A stretch of 64,000 bases of DNA from Physella acuta (lineage: Eukaryota; Mollusca; Gastropoda; Physidae), in the NCBI RefSeq assembly GCF_028476545.1, contig NW_026732577.1, positions 1-64,000 on the forward strand. Reading direction: 5' to 3'. Position numbers and translations under genes: made by a program. Numbering within the stretch: position 1 is the first letter of the stretch; every line of letters begins with the position of its first letter. The notes under the pieces are model-generated. The model was given only the letters and a program-made list of their open reading frames with translations, made no database searches and had not been told where the DNA came from. This document shows positions 22,531 through 34,065 of this stretch, one piece after another.

Positions 22531-23375
22531 AAATTAACAAAGGTACGTTACACAAATATGTTGATTATAAAAATAGATTACCAACATCGTATGATAAATT
22601 ATCTAAACTATGACTCAACTTGCAAATCATCCTGACCTGGTTGACAGGCTGTGTGATACAAATGCTGGAACACATGTTTCGACAAGTTGATGAATTATCA
22701 TCACAACTCTTACAACAGCTAATGGCGTAGTTCAGGGTGGGGGCGTGGGGTGGGGGGGGGGGGGGGCAGCCGTGTGTGTTTACTCGGCAAAAGTTGTAGA
22801 GTAATTAGGAAAAGGCTTATTGCGCTGCATTACATAATTATTTATATTCGAAGTAAAGACAATAGACAGATACATGGCTACACAAAGTGAATAATGTGGC
22901 TATTTCTCACATCGATTGGCAAGCCATTGGGTTTAAAACATCCCCGTCTCATCCCTAGTTGTTTGATCGATGGAGGGATTGAAGGATTTTCATAACTATT
23001 TTCGTGTTGATGAATCGGGTATCACATTTGTACGATATAATCGTAACAGGTAATATAAACTACTGACTCATCATTCTGCGGGTAGTTCGTTGAAGCTAAA
23101 ACTCGCAGTTTGTAGATTTTCACCGAATTATTTTTATCTCTTTTGACCATTGGAGAGACGATATCACGGAGAAATTATTATCTAACACCGTTTCTTTTCT
23201 GTTTATAAAAATCACTATATTTAAACAACTGCGATATAATTGTACGTTTGAAAGCGGACTTTAAACCCCAAACAAGAAGCAATTATTACTCAGGAAGAAA
23301 GATAGCGAGAGAGAGGGAGAGAGAGAGAGAGAGAGTGTGTGTGAGAAAAATGTTGAGAGTACGTCGGATAGTTCG
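22531..23375. other. Unassigned non-coding DNA
   Basis: No gene is recognised. A G-rich patch lies at 22737-22767 and a (GA)n run at about 23306-23334. Confidence 0.4.
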
Positions 23376-23379
23376 CACC

Positions 23380-24172
23380 CGTCTACGACAGGACTCACTA
23401 AGACAGGGTTCACTACGACAAGGTTCACTAAGAAAGGCTCACTACGGCAGGGTTCACTACGACAGGGTTCACTACGGCAGGGTTCACTAAGACAGGGTTC
23501 ACTACGGCAGGGTTCACTACGACAGGGTTTACTATAACAGGGTTCACTACAATAGGGCTTACTACGGCAGGGTTCACTACGACAGGACTCACTACGACAG
23601 GGTTCACTACAATAGGGTTCACTAAGACAGGGTTCACTACGGCAGGGTTCACTACGACAGGGTTTACTATAACAGGGTTCACTACAATAGGGCTTACTAC
23701 GGCAGGGTTCACTACGACAGGACTCACTACGACATGGTTCACTACGACAGGGTTCACTACAATAGGGTTCACTAAGACAGGGTTCACTACGGCAGGGTTC
23801 ACTACGACAGGGTTTACTATAACAGGGTTCACTACAATAGGGCTTACTACGGCAGGGTTCACTACGACAGGACTCACTACGACAGGGTTCACTACAATAG
23901 GGTTCACTAAGACAGGGTTCACTACGGCAGGGTTCACTACGACAGGGTTTACTATAACAGGGTTCACTACAATAGGGCTTACTACGGCAGGGTTCACTAC
24001 GACAGGACTCACTACGACATGGTTCACTACGACAGGGTTCACTACGGCAGGGTTCATTTTGACAGGGTTCACTACGGCTGGACTCACTACGACAGGGTTC
24101 ACTACGACATGGTTCACTTTGACAGGGTTCACTATGACAGGGTTCACTACAATAAGGTTCACTACGACAGGC
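23380..24172. repeat. 15-bp minisatellite (ACAGGGTTCACTACG) with higher-order repeats
   Basis: More than 50 copies of a 15-bp unit. Marked variants (GGGTTTACTATAAC, AATAGGGCTTACTACG, GACAGGACTCACTACG) recur in fixed order. The GGGTTTACTATAAC variant comes back about every 135-150 bases (near 23526, 23661, 23811 and 23946), a higher-order unit of nine or ten monomers. Because 15 is divisible by three, frames stay open on both strands, giving a 253-codon Val-Asn-Pro frame on the minus strand that I treat as an artefact. Confidence 0.95.
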
Positions 24173-24490
24173 TCCTTACAGGGGTCCATACGCCCCTGCT
24201 TACAAGGACTGTTATCATAAGGCGTTGATTTTCTCGAAATTCGACTTTGTTGTGTTATCTGACGTGGATTGATTTCAGTATTAATAGGTTAATTCAGTTG
24301 CTCTAATGAAGTTTGAAATGAAGGAAGTCTGATTGTAAGTTAATCATTGTTATAGAACACATACATGCTAACATATTGACACAAATACTGATTGTGAAAG
24401 TAATAATCATCACATAATCATCACCATAGTCATCATCACCATAATCATCATAATAATCATCATAATAATTATAATAATCATAATGATCAT
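24173..24490. other. Non-coding; irregular CAT/AAT repeat at the right end
   Basis: Unique sequence to about 24395, then TCATCACCATAATCATCATA-like trinucleotide repeats to 24490. No gene is seen. Confidence 0.6.
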
Positions 24491-24773
24491 AATCTTCTTC
24501 TTCGTTCTTAATTTTAGTGTTGTGAGAGATCCCCTCCAACACAAATTACGTGTCGACTCCGATTTTAGCCTGCTTTTCTTTTTGGATTTGCTTCATAACC
24601 TTTGTCCAACCAATAACAAACTACAAGGCAGCAGTTGTTTGTTTTTGGAGTTGTCTCTCCTAGAAGAGTGGCTGTCCCCAGCTAACGAGCCTCATCTACC
24701 CGGCCCGAGAGTTCGAACTCGAGACCTTTCGGTTTAGCAACCATGAGCTTTACCGGCTCGACAACGCCGACCA
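24491..24773 (-). mobile_element. tRNA-headed SINE, family A (well preserved)
   Basis: On the minus strand the copy starts with a tRNA-like head. The A-box-like region is in GTCGAGCCGGTAAAGCTCA, and the B-box-like region is in GTCTCGAGTTCGAACTCTCG. A conserved body follows (AGGAGAGACAACTCCAAAA and GCTGCCTTGTAGTTTGTT), and then a tail of GAACGAAGAAGAAGAT. It is about 280 bp long, ends some 155 bases upstream of the plus-strand GIMAP gene and points away from it. Confidence 0.8.
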
Positions 24774-24928
24774 CTTATAATGATAACGCTACCGACGAAA
24801 AGTATAGAAAAATAAATTGATACAATAGTTAAATGAATACATTTTTTTCCAGCGCAGATTTATTTCCTGTACTTTATTTGCATTGACCACGCCCAGATTG
24901 GAAGTGTTATGTTAAACAATCAAGCAGA

Positions 24929-26071
24929 ATGCTTAGCTATTTATGTGTTGGGAAATCAGGACATGGCAAGAGCTCCACTCTGAACTCAATCACAAATGAC
25001 GACATCTTCAAGAGGGCTACAGACACGACGTCTGGTTCTAAAAGAGCTGGTTTGTTCAGTGCCCAGGTCGGAGGTCAGACCCTCAAAATTATTGATACAC
25101 CTGGTCTGTTTGATCCTACCGTTGATGATGATGTTGAGAATATAAGGTTTGCTAGAGGCAAAATAAGCGAAGCTTTTCAAATAATGAAAAACAACAGCAT
25201 CCAACATTTGGATGCTATTCTACTCGTACTAAGTTACATCAATGTTTACAGTGCAGAAGAACAAAAGACTATTTCGTATTTAAAAACAATATTCGGACCA
25301 AACTTTATTCGGGATAACTGTGTTTTACTGATGACGCATGGAGACAACTACTCAAGCGATGAGAATAATACAAAATTTCCAACTTTCAAAGATTGGTGTG
25401 AAAGTCAGACAGGTGCACTGCTCGCATTATTTCAAGAGTGTAACTTTAGAATCGTCTTGATAGATAATAATGGCAGTGAAATGGCAAAGTACGATAGTGC
25501 TCAAGAAATCTTTGAATACACTCTCAAAATGAAAAGTAAGTATTATATCAAACATTTTCAACAACAAGAAAAAAATCGCCAAACTATGCTTTTAACGTTT
25601 TGCTTGGATGAACTAAAGGAAAACATGAAAAAGCGATTAGAGTTGTTGTATGAAGACTTTTATCTTCTACTCACCCCAAATGAAAACCTTGATAAAATGA
25701 GTCAAAAATTTCTAGAGCATTGTCAGGACGGCGAATTAAGTGTCCAAACTTTAGAAAACGTCAAAGATTCTGCCGTTAAATTCAGACAAGCTTACAATGC
25801 GAAAGGGAAAGCCATTGAAGCCGAGAATTCAAAAACAAGTCTCCGAAGAGCTTTAAGGTGCGAGCTTATAAAGGAGCTCAACAACCTTTACACAGCTTTT
25901 GAAAAGCTCGACTCACCATTGAAAACTTTCAATGAGATCAAGGCTAAAACAGATTTACTACTGAATGAAATATTGTATGAGGCACACGGCACAGCGAAAC
26001 TTCATGCAGTGGAAAATGCTGTTCGTAACTTTCAGAGTAAACTCGTCAGAGAAGCTTCGAGATTCAAATAA
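24929..26071 (+). CDS. GIMAP/AIG1-family GTPase, single exon, 380 aa
   Basis: Predicted GTP-binding protein of the AIG1/GIMAP class. The G domain is N-terminal. The P-loop GKSGHGKSS is at residues 8-16, the switch II motif DTPG at 56-59, a hydrophobic conserved box with YSAEEQKTI around 95-115, and the THGD motif that replaces NKxD in this family at 136-139. Residues from about 200 to 380 are charged and probably helical or coiled. No membrane segment is visible, so a soluble or peripherally bound protein is likely. The ATG at 24929 lies only seven codons before the P-loop. The frame stays open 14 codons further upstream without another ATG, so a missing 5' exon is possible. Family members oligomerise through the G domain and, in vertebrates, act in lymphocyte survival; a role in mollusc immunity is inference. 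Confidence 0.88.
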   Translation: MLSYLCVGKSGHGKSSTLNSITNDDIFKRATDTTSGSKRAGLFSAQVGGQTLKIIDTPGLFDPTVDDDVENIRFARGKISEAFQIMKNNSIQHLDAILLVLSYINVYSAEEQKTISYLKTIFGPNFIRDNCVLLMTHGDNYSSDENNTKFPTFKDWCESQTGALLALFQECNFRIVLIDNNGSEMAKYDSAQEIFEYTLKMKSKYYIKHFQQQEKNRQTMLLTFCLDELKENMKKRLELLYEDFYLLLTPNENLDKMSQKFLEHCQDGELSVQTLENVKDSAVKFRQAYNAKGKAIEAENSKTSLRRALRCELIKELNNLYTAFEKLDSPLKTFNEIKAKTDLLLNEILYEAHGTAKLHAVENAVRNFQSKLVREASRFK

Positions 26072-27545
26072 TTTTTTTTATTACTTTAATTTTAAGGTAT
26101 TAAGTCACAAAGGGCTAATTTCACATACGGAACAATCATAAAGTTTTACTTAAGGCCAGTATCGCACTTCGTCAAATTTGAGGACAAGTCTTTCATTGTG
26201 AGATGTTTTTTCCTAACCAGGATTCATTTTTATCAGTTAAATTGGACATCTATCTATCCATATTCTATCTATATTCTACTAAATTTCAAGTTGTTTACAT
26301 ATTTGTATATTAATTTTTTTTTGTTTGTTATTTTGTTTGTCTGTTTGGTTACATGAGAACAGCTGCATTAAGTGTGTACGTATTTGTGTAGAGAATAATC
26401 TTTTTTTTTTACTTGACTGTTAAACATTTATTTATTTAAAGACGGTAATTAATTTATAAAAGTTCAGAACAATTACAGTATAATGACGTTATTTGATTTC
26501 TTTTTCTAAAGGGCAAAGATTTATATCAAATATTTAAGGACTAAAATAGTTTAATAAAGAAGCAATTATTTATTGCTTTTAACTTGTTTTTTGTTTCTAA
26601 CCAATTTCGATTTGCAACTTTTATAGCATTGATTCTAAAAATATAAAATTTCTGAACTAGTTTTAGGCTTAAGTTTTTATTTTTTAATATTATTACGGTC
26701 GCTTTGTTTTCTAAATCTAAAAAAACACGTTTTTATTCCATTTGTCAACAACATGATGGAAGGATTCTCGTCAACTCACTCACAACACACACGATTGGTT
26801 CCAATTCATTATTATTATTGGTTTGACGTAGTTTTAATAATTTATTCGTGTATTATTCAAAGAGGTTCGAGCTCAGAAAATAGTCTTGAGAACTCTATGT
26901 AATCATATTAAAATTACTTAAATCTACTTTTAAAAAATACGGCAAGCGATAAAATTATAGTTACATTTTAAAAACTTTAAGCTGTTTGGGAACCATGGAT
27001 TACACTCATTTTCATATTTTTGTATTGAATATAAGTACAAGCCGTTAAAAAGAGGTACTGTTTAGAATTATTTTATCAATTCAACTATTTAAAAAAAAAA
27101 AACTGCCCTCAACCTCTCCTCGAAGTCTACCGGAATGGCCATGGAGAGTAAAACAATAAAGTCAGAACAATTGTTTTCCATGACAAAAATACACAATAGT
27201 GATCTATGGTGTACTGTATAGTGTATAGCGTAGTATTGTATTTATATTAAATAATATAACATCACTTATCACCACAACAACACCTTTACTCTGCTAATAC
27301 AAATTAAAATAAAAGTGTTTGCCAAAAAAATACTATATTTCTAGCCTAATAAAACGGAAGTGATTTTGAACTTATTACACAAATATTCAATTTTGGTTGA
27401 AAAAAATATGCTTTCTGGCAACAAAATTTTGGAACCATTCGGAACCAGCTTTTCATGTATATTATATAAATAAATCGATGTTTTTAAAAGACAGAAATAT
27501 GGTAGCTGAGGTGTGACTTCTTTTTAGATGTGATTGCTAAAGTAG
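26072..27545. other. 3' flank of the GIMAP gene; AT-rich non-coding
   Basis: Long AT-rich sequence with no further gene. It probably contains the 3' UTR of the GIMAP gene, with an AATAAA at 26553-26558 as a candidate polyadenylation signal. Nothing else is recognised. Confidence 0.45.
26553..26558 (+). promoter_or_regulatory. Candidate polyadenylation signal AATAAA
   Basis: An AATAAA hexamer lies about 480 bases after the GIMAP stop codon on the same strand. In DNA this AT-rich the hexamer is common, so the assignment is weak without transcript data. Confidence 0.3.
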
Positions 27546-27548
27546 GAC

Positions 27549-27770
27549 TTGGCGTGACACGGGGCAGATGAAGTAGAGTGAACCAGTTTTTGCGACCTCA
27601 GCATAAGAAGAGATAGTGTGGTCAGACCCATTATAAGCCGAAATCGCGATTTTAATAGGCAAAAAATGTCTGAGGCTTGGCGGGACAAAGTGCAGGTGAA
27701 GTAGAGTTCGGTAGGTGAAGTAGAGTTCACATATGACCTCAGCATATGAAGGGATAGTGTTGTCAGACAC
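27549..27770. mobile_element. Two adjacent SINE family B fragments
   Basis: Two headless fragments in the same direction (about 27549-27637 and 27682-27770) each carry GGCAGATGAAGTAGAGT-like sequence, then a GACCTCAGCATA..AAG.GATAGTGT..TCAGAC segment. This matches the body seen at 31709-31830. The second has a short internal duplication of AGGTGAAGTAGAGTTC. Confidence 0.6.
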
Positions 27771-27850
27771 AGGGCCCGCGCTATCTATAAGGCGAATTAA
27801 GCGGTCGCCTAGGGCGCTAGCCTTAGGGGGGCGCAAAAATGTGATGTCTC
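27771..27850. mobile_element. hAT-like element end fragment
   Basis: Starting CAGGGCCCGCGCTATCTATA near 27770 and continuing with a GCGGTCGCCTAGGGCGC segment, this resembles the terminus of a hAT-type element. I do not see the other end, so its extent is unknown. Confidence 0.35.
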
Positions 27851-28100
27851 TAATAGTAAAAAGTGCCTAATAGTTAATAATTTTGATTAAATTATATAAG
27901 CTTTAGACAGGGTAATAAAGGCATGGCGATCGATATCGGTGCCCAGGACGAACTATCAATTGTGCAACCCATCTTAAAGCTAAATATATAAAGCCAAACA
28001 GTTAGTTCTGCTCCAAGTTGACCTCAGTAGACTTTATCCAAGTTACTGCAGTTCACATTGGATCTTCAATTACTGAGTGTAACACTCCATCCAAACAAAT

Positions 28101-28155
28101 CAGTGGCATAGACAATGGGGGGGGGGGGGTAATAACCCCTCCCATGGACTCACAC

Positions 28156-28202
<47 letters not shown>

Positions 28203-28262
28203 TTTATACAAATGGAAAAATATTTGAACCCCTCCCATGACCAATTCCTGGCTACGCCACTG
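28101..28262. mobile_element. hAT-like MITE with internal (TA)n array
   Basis: The left end CAGTGGCATAGACAATGG and right end CCTGGCTACGCCACTG are inverted. The flanks AAACAAAT and TAACAAAT (28093-28100, 28263-28270) match at 7 of 8. Inside are a G tract, an inverted ACCCCTCCCATG module found near both ends, and a (TA)n array at about 28160-28198. It shows directly that TA microsatellites sit inside this element class. Confidence 0.8.
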
Positions 28263-29573
28263 TAACAAATATCTTGTTTGAGGTTCTTTAAGTGTGTTAC
28301 TAACTAGTCTTGGATAAAAAACAACAACAAATATTTGTCATATATATAAAAATTACACTGTTTTAATGTGCACAGTCTGTGCTAACTGCAATAGTTAACA
28401 AAGATGTTAAAAGGGCAAAACACAGATTGACAGAAACACACCACAAATGCTAACACAGAGATGAAATTTAAAAACCTGTAATTAAAAATAGTAATCAAAC
28501 TAAATGATATGATAATTAAAAAAATCATATTAAAAATTAAAAAATCTCAGCCAAAGAAAGCGAGGAGACGGTAAGACTTTATCTCAAACACTGAACACTA
28601 ACCAAAATAAAATAATTAAATCTCAAAAAACAAGCCCAAATAAAATAAAAGAAATATTAACAACATCAAATAAATCATTAAAATAGAAAAATCAACACCC
28701 AAAATATAATCAAAGATCTGTAATATGATCTTGAAATTATAGACAGTCTGAAAATTAAATCCAAATCAATCACAAACAACCAAGTATTGAAAAGATGGCA
28801 GTACAAAATATTTGTGAGAAACCAATACTAAACATTTAAATATAGAACCCTCCTTCACCCCACAGAGGAATTAATTTTTTAAATTTGATCCTTGTCTATC
28901 ACAGAGGAGAGAGTCCTGGTGGCTGAGCTTTCATTTAAGTCATCCATTCTGATATTTAACTATTACAGCACTTTTTTTTCCAAACATGAAATAAGTATTC
29001 TTGATTGTTTTTTTGTTTATTCAATTTATTGTGTCTTTGATGAGTCGTTTATGTCCATTTTCTCTCTGATAGTTTTTCACCAGAAAAATTTAGTTTAGTT
29101 GGCTAACAACTGAAAGGAAATCTCACAAATTTGAGTTTCTAGGGTGTCAACATTTAGATAAGACAACTGTAGATTGAAACCTAACATATTTCTCACAGTA
29201 CATCTTAGAACTGCATAAGATCACATAGTAGGCTACCACCTTATATGGCATTAGCTCATATGGTATAACCTTATACTGCATCGGTTGATATTTCATTTAA
29301 TATAAATTTACATTTAACAAAATCAACTATAAACATACAGCACTAAGAGTTCATATCCAAGATTGCAAAATTAAAATCTAGCATATGATAATTTTTAATT
29401 CATTCCTATTATTGAAATTTAAAACACATGCTTAGGATGTATTGCTTTAATTTGGGTGTATTCAATATCAAGGTTGGTAAAAAATAAATCAATTAGGTTA
29501 GAAATAAATGACCCCATTTAAAAAAAAAGAAATGGAGAAAAAGGTTAATAAAACATTCTGGAAATTCTAAGTT
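28263..29573. other. Unassigned non-coding DNA; 3' flank of the BTB gene
   Basis: A-rich sequence without a recognised gene or repeat. It should include the 3' UTR of the minus-strand BTB gene. Confidence 0.45.
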
Positions 29574-31359
29574 TTAATCAGTATCATCCATCCAAAATGG
29601 CACGTAAGACTTGTGCATTGTGATGGGCACATACTTTGAACACAATTCCTTAACTCTCTTATATTCAATTTCTCCAAAGTGGTCAGGAATTTCCTTTACC
29701 CTTTCTGCTACTGGTGAGACCCTTGGGGGATTTTCAAAAATCAAAAGTTTCCTTTCAGAAGTTAAGGCACCATGCACATTATTTTCAAAATTCCAAAGTT
29801 TGGCTAAAAATCTAAACCCCAAGTTTGTATCTTTAGATGTATGTAATATCAGCCACATACAGCCATTTTTCTGTAGTATGTAGTTGCACTTCTCATTTCT
29901 GAAAGTAGTGATCTCTTTTGCTGGCCCAGTTAGATTGTCTAATCTAGTCCAAACTTTGGACAAAATATCCAGCTGGTATATGGCTGTCTTGTCAATACCA
30001 AGGCTATCTTCAGAACAAAATAATAAAAGAAAGTTTTCTATAACCATTGTAAGTTGAACATCAGCATTTTCTGGAAACTCTGTTAATATGTCCAGATTTG
30101 GGTTCCTGATTTTTGGATTGACATTATATATTAAATGATCATCTCTGTTTAAAATGTAAATGAAGTCTTTGTGTGAAACTAACTGCAAATTTACACCTGG
30201 CATATCCATGACTTCAACCCATTTCTTCCCATTGTATGTAAACATCTTGCAAGGATTGTTTGCTTGATTCCGTTGTTTTCCTGTTGCATAGAGCTCATGG
30301 TCAAAAGATACTAGCTGAATGTTGACTTCTAAAGAATTAAATTGTCTCAGTGAAGCTATTTGTTTGTTGGCACTAATAAAAAAGAAAAATTCACAGTAAG
30401 TATATACACAAGCATGTATATACTTACTACATGATCTATGTCTATCAGCGAACAGCCATAGTCCATGTCTAAAAATTTGGGCTTGAAAACAACCTTCAAT
30501 GATAATTTTTCTTGCATCTATATTATCCAGTACCAAATCCATTGTTAGAACTTGAGATAAACTAGAAGGACTGACAAGAAATATCCTCACCTCCTTCAAC
30601 AATTCAGTAAGCTTAGCTTTTCTTAAAGAATTCTCACTTTTTACAGTGTATTTAACTGTATGTAATTTATCTTGTTCTCTCTTCGTATCCTTTAAAAAAA
30701 TCGCACACATTGCCAACTTCATGATTATCACTTAAACTCTCGTCTAAGTTCATCCAATTTTCAGGGACAAATTCAACCCACCGTATCACAGAATTAAGAA
30801 CTATTTCTTCATCATTGACAACGACATTATCACTGCTAATCAATTGGTGGACTTCCTTAAAAGACATGTGAAGGAATCTTGGTGAAGTACTAAATTGTTC
30901 AAAGTCGCTTAACATGAATGAATGGAGTTTATCCAGAACTGTTTTAGATTCGAAAAGTTTTGCAATAGCATAAATGCCTTCCCAAGTGTCCATTGAAACT
31001 GCTTCAATAGCAAACTCTTCGCAAACTTGAACCATGAAATGAATTTGAAGCAAGTGAACAGTTCTCCAGACCTCCATAAAATTCTCTAAAGTTAAAACAT
31101 TGATCCCAGTATAGAGCGCTTTTAGAATTAACTGAAACACGTCACAAGAAACATCATTCAGGATGACAGAATTTTCTGTGGTTTCTCTCATCTCTGACCG
31201 AAAACATGCTCTAAAAAATTCTGAGCATGCTGCAAGTATGAGACGATGACACTGGATGGTTTCACCCTGGACCTGAACAGCGAAGTCAAACAAAATGTTC
31301 TCACTCCACACATTCTCCAGGCACTTGACAATTTGCACACAAAATTCTTGTCTGTTCAT
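29574..31359 (-). CDS. BTB-BACK-kelch-like protein, in two frames (shift at an A7 run)
   Basis: Probable substrate adaptor of the BTB-kelch type; such proteins usually bind Cullin-3 ubiquitin ligases through BTB-BACK. The N-terminal frame (31359 down to about 30700) starts MNRQEF and has BTB hallmarks: D25, H38-R39, and LAACSEFF at 42-49. BACK begins after it. The rest of BACK, with LTELLKEVRIFLVSP, and a weak kelch-like propeller lie in another frame that ends at 29574. The two frames overlap at 30667-30731 around seven A at 30694-30700. A one-base homopolymer error, a real frameshift or a small unrecognised intron would each explain this. The start follows an acceptor-like TTTCAG one base before the ATG, so a 5' UTR intron is likely. 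The region 30356-30428 looks intron-like (GTAAGT donor; a 72-base removal keeps the frame). Kelch double-Gly motifs are mostly missing. Confidence 0.72.
30356..30427 (-). other. Possible mini-intron in the BTB-kelch-like gene
   Basis: On the minus strand a strong donor GTAAGTATAT begins at 30427. A pyrimidine-rich stretch leads to TTATTAG (G at 30373), and a second acceptor-like AAATAG ends at 30356. Removal to 30373 (55 bases) changes the frame, whereas removal to 30356 (72 bases) keeps it. Left unspliced, the segment adds an odd Cys/Tyr/Phe-rich insert between BACK and the propeller. Transcript data are needed to decide. Confidence 0.4.
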
Positions 31360-31708
31360 TCTGAAATGGAAGAAAATAAATAAAAATTTTGCAGCAGATA
31401 AAAAAGAGATTTTTATCAGTATCCTCATGGAATCAAAACAAAATTGTATACACATATCAGTTTTAAAAATAATACATGGTCATTTCTTATTGCAAAAACT
31501 AAATGTTGTATTACAATGGACTATGTTTAGTAGTAGGTATGTCAAACAGGCTGAAAAAAACAAGACTTTCATCCATATGTTGTAGTAGTTTTTCACTAAA
31601 CATTTTCTATAATAAAAAGTGCCTTTAATACCTCTAATTCTGTGTCGTTTATATTATTGTTGATATTAAACAATTTATATTATTTATTGATTGAAAACTA
31701 TCATCAAG
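31360..31708. other. 5' flank or intron of the BTB gene
   Basis: AT-rich sequence upstream of the acceptor-like site that precedes the BTB start codon. An upstream non-coding exon may lie in or beyond it, but I cannot locate one. Confidence 0.4.
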
Positions 31709-31830
31709 GTGACTTATGGCTGATGGCTTATGAGACAGGTGAAGTAGAGGCCACTTGTGTCTGTGACCTCTGCATCTGAAGGGATAGTGTGGTCAGCACC
31801 AACAGTTACACATCAGAGCTGGGTGGAAAT
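31709..31830. mobile_element. SINE family B fragment
   Basis: Contains GACAGGTGAAGTAGAGG and GACCTCTGCATCTGAAGGGA followed by TAGTGTGGTCAG, the same body as the fragments at 27549-27770. The tRNA-like head is missing. Confidence 0.6.
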
Positions 31831-32205
31831 GTATTTATCCACTATGATAGGTTTCAATGAGATGAAATGGATCATTGAAATAAAATAAACATAAATTTAA
31901 TAACAGTACCTAAATAAGAAATACATGCATTGAACCACTGAGGTCTAAATGTTAAATTGTAAATAGGCTAGCCCTAGACTAGATCTCTATAGATCTATAG
32001 AATTACACCATCTGAAAGTTGAAAAACATTGATGAGTGGATCATCAGACAAACTTATTAGTAGGGCCCTATTACTACTAGGTAGGCCGTACTAATTAATA
32101 TAACAAGAGTTTAAGTAGCTAGCCCTGTATTATAATAGTAAATAGTTGGCCTACTCAAAAGCAAAAGAAACAAACAACCTGATAAATAAATACAATTAAC
32201 AATAT
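31831..32205. other. Unassigned non-coding DNA
   Basis: AT-rich sequence with scattered TAGATCTA motifs. Nothing is recognised. Confidence 0.4.
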
Positions 32206-33970
32206 AAGGTGATCTATCGTTTTAGCCACATTAAATTGTCAGAGGCTAGTGAAAAAAGGTGACTCCTAAAATTTTGGTAATTATTTAACATTTTTAGAAG
32301 GATTTGTGTTTAAAAAAGTTACTAAAATGTTTCATGTAGACTGTAGATCTAGATCTACCTGTTTTTAAACAATTTTATTAAAACTTTTCAGTATTAAATA
32401 AAGATTAGTGATGTTTTCATTAGATGCAATCAAGCTCGTTTACTTTAGCAACCATATTGTCAAAGTTTTTTCGTAAAATTTTAGTTAGAGATTTAGAGAT
32501 TCAAGGGAAACCACTCTAATTTAGCAAACAAAGCCACCATCAAAATTCAAAATAATAATAAATAAAAACTTACGCCTAAAATTAATTTAGAAATTTTATG
32601 TTTTTAGAATAAATGCTATAAAGTTGCAAATCCAGAGAACTTGAAAATAATTTGTTGAGTTTAAAGCTACATTTCTATTTATTTTCATCAAGCCCAAATT
32701 ATAATCGGACGTTTCACTTTGGTAAGACAAATATTGATTGGCTTTACAGGAACTCCGTGATCGATAACTATTTGTTTACAAAACTTTGCAGATAAAGTTT
32801 TAAGTAACAATGCAAATTTAAACTCCAATGCCCAAGTTTTCCTTTTTTTTTCGCTTACAATGTGTACAATAAAATTTATGGCAGCCTATCGAATAGCAGG
32901 ATGCCATTGTAACATGTCGGCATGGCCCATTACACGTGAAAACCAAATTGTTTTCTTTGCTTAAAATTTGTATTTAGTTATCCAAAATATTAAAAACATC
33001 AAATACATTCAATCTTTAGTAAAGACCCAAAAAAAACCAGACAGGATTTTATAACTAAATATTAATTGTAAATAGATTCTACACAGTGCATGATTTTTAA
33101 ATTAATAAATGCTTTTTTAAATGGGCCTCTTGAATACTTTCTCGGTAATCTCGTCCTTTAGTAGGTACGTAAAATCAGCCGAGGCTAGATCTAGTATAAA
33201 CTTATAAATTATAAAATGTGAAAAGACGGTGCCTTATTTAATTTTAGTAATTATTTCACATTTTTAGGAAGATTTATAGATCTAGATTACTAGATTAAAT
33301 CTAGATCTAATCTAGATTCTAGTTTGAAAGTTACAAAAATGTTTTCAAAGTTTCATTCAATGACATTCATTCTTGTAATGAATTGTAAATGTAATGAATG
33401 TAGATCTAGATCTAGAGTAGAAGTAGAGGTAATCTATCGTTTTAGGTACGTAAAATCGCCCGCGGCTAGTAATGTCCGAAAAAGTTACCTCATTGTCAAG
33501 GCATTAATAGAAGAGAAGTATATAGTATATTGTGATATATAATATATAATAATAATAATATATTTGTGTCAAATATTATAGATAAATGAATAATAAACCT
33601 AAATCAATGGCTAAATATATCAATAATATAATATAGGTAAAAAATTAACTTTAAACAGCAGAGTTTGCGAGTAGGATTTGCTATCTATATAATTATATAA
33701 GTAAGTTAGAGTGGCTTCCCCTGAATCTTGCGCTATAAGTTTATTATAAAACAAAAAAAAAACAAGATAGATCTAGATCTAGCTGCTATCATGATTGCAT
33801 CTGTTGGAAACATGGCTAGTCTACTCTTGGTAATCTATCGTTTTGGGTACATAAAATCGCCCGCGACTTGTAATGTGAAAACCAGGTGACTCCTTAAATT
33901 TTAATAATTATTTCACATTTTGAGGAGGATTTATGTTTTTTAAAATACAAAAATATTTCCTTGTTTCATG
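32206..33970. repeat. Four scattered copies of a ~140-bp degenerate repeat
   Basis: Copies lie near 32209-32345, 33141-33290, 33428-33490 (partial) and 33826-33970. Shared blocks in order are GGTAATCTATCGTTTTAGG, GTACGTAAAATCGCCCGCG, GGCTAGTAATGTGAAAA, GGTGACTCCT and TTTCACATTTT.AGGAGGATT. The intervening DNA is AT-rich with many AGATCTAG motifs. All four are in the same direction, upstream of the BTB gene. No coding content is seen. Confidence 0.65.
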
Positions 33971-34065
33971 CCTGATGCTCCATGTTTGACCTTGAATTCT
34001 GATGTCTGCTGGCGTTTAGCCAAATTCTTGAAAATAGATTTCTTGAAATCAGTGGCGTAGCGAGA
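33971..34065. repeat. Dispersed duplicate of 41168-41261 with a hAT-like end
   Basis: About 95 bases (TGATGCTCCATGTTTGACC through GATTTCTTGAAAT and CAGTGGCGTAGCGAG) match 41168-41261 almost exactly. The first 16 bases of a miniature element are included, so the insertion came before the duplication, or the two copies belong to one larger dispersed repeat. Confidence 0.8.
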
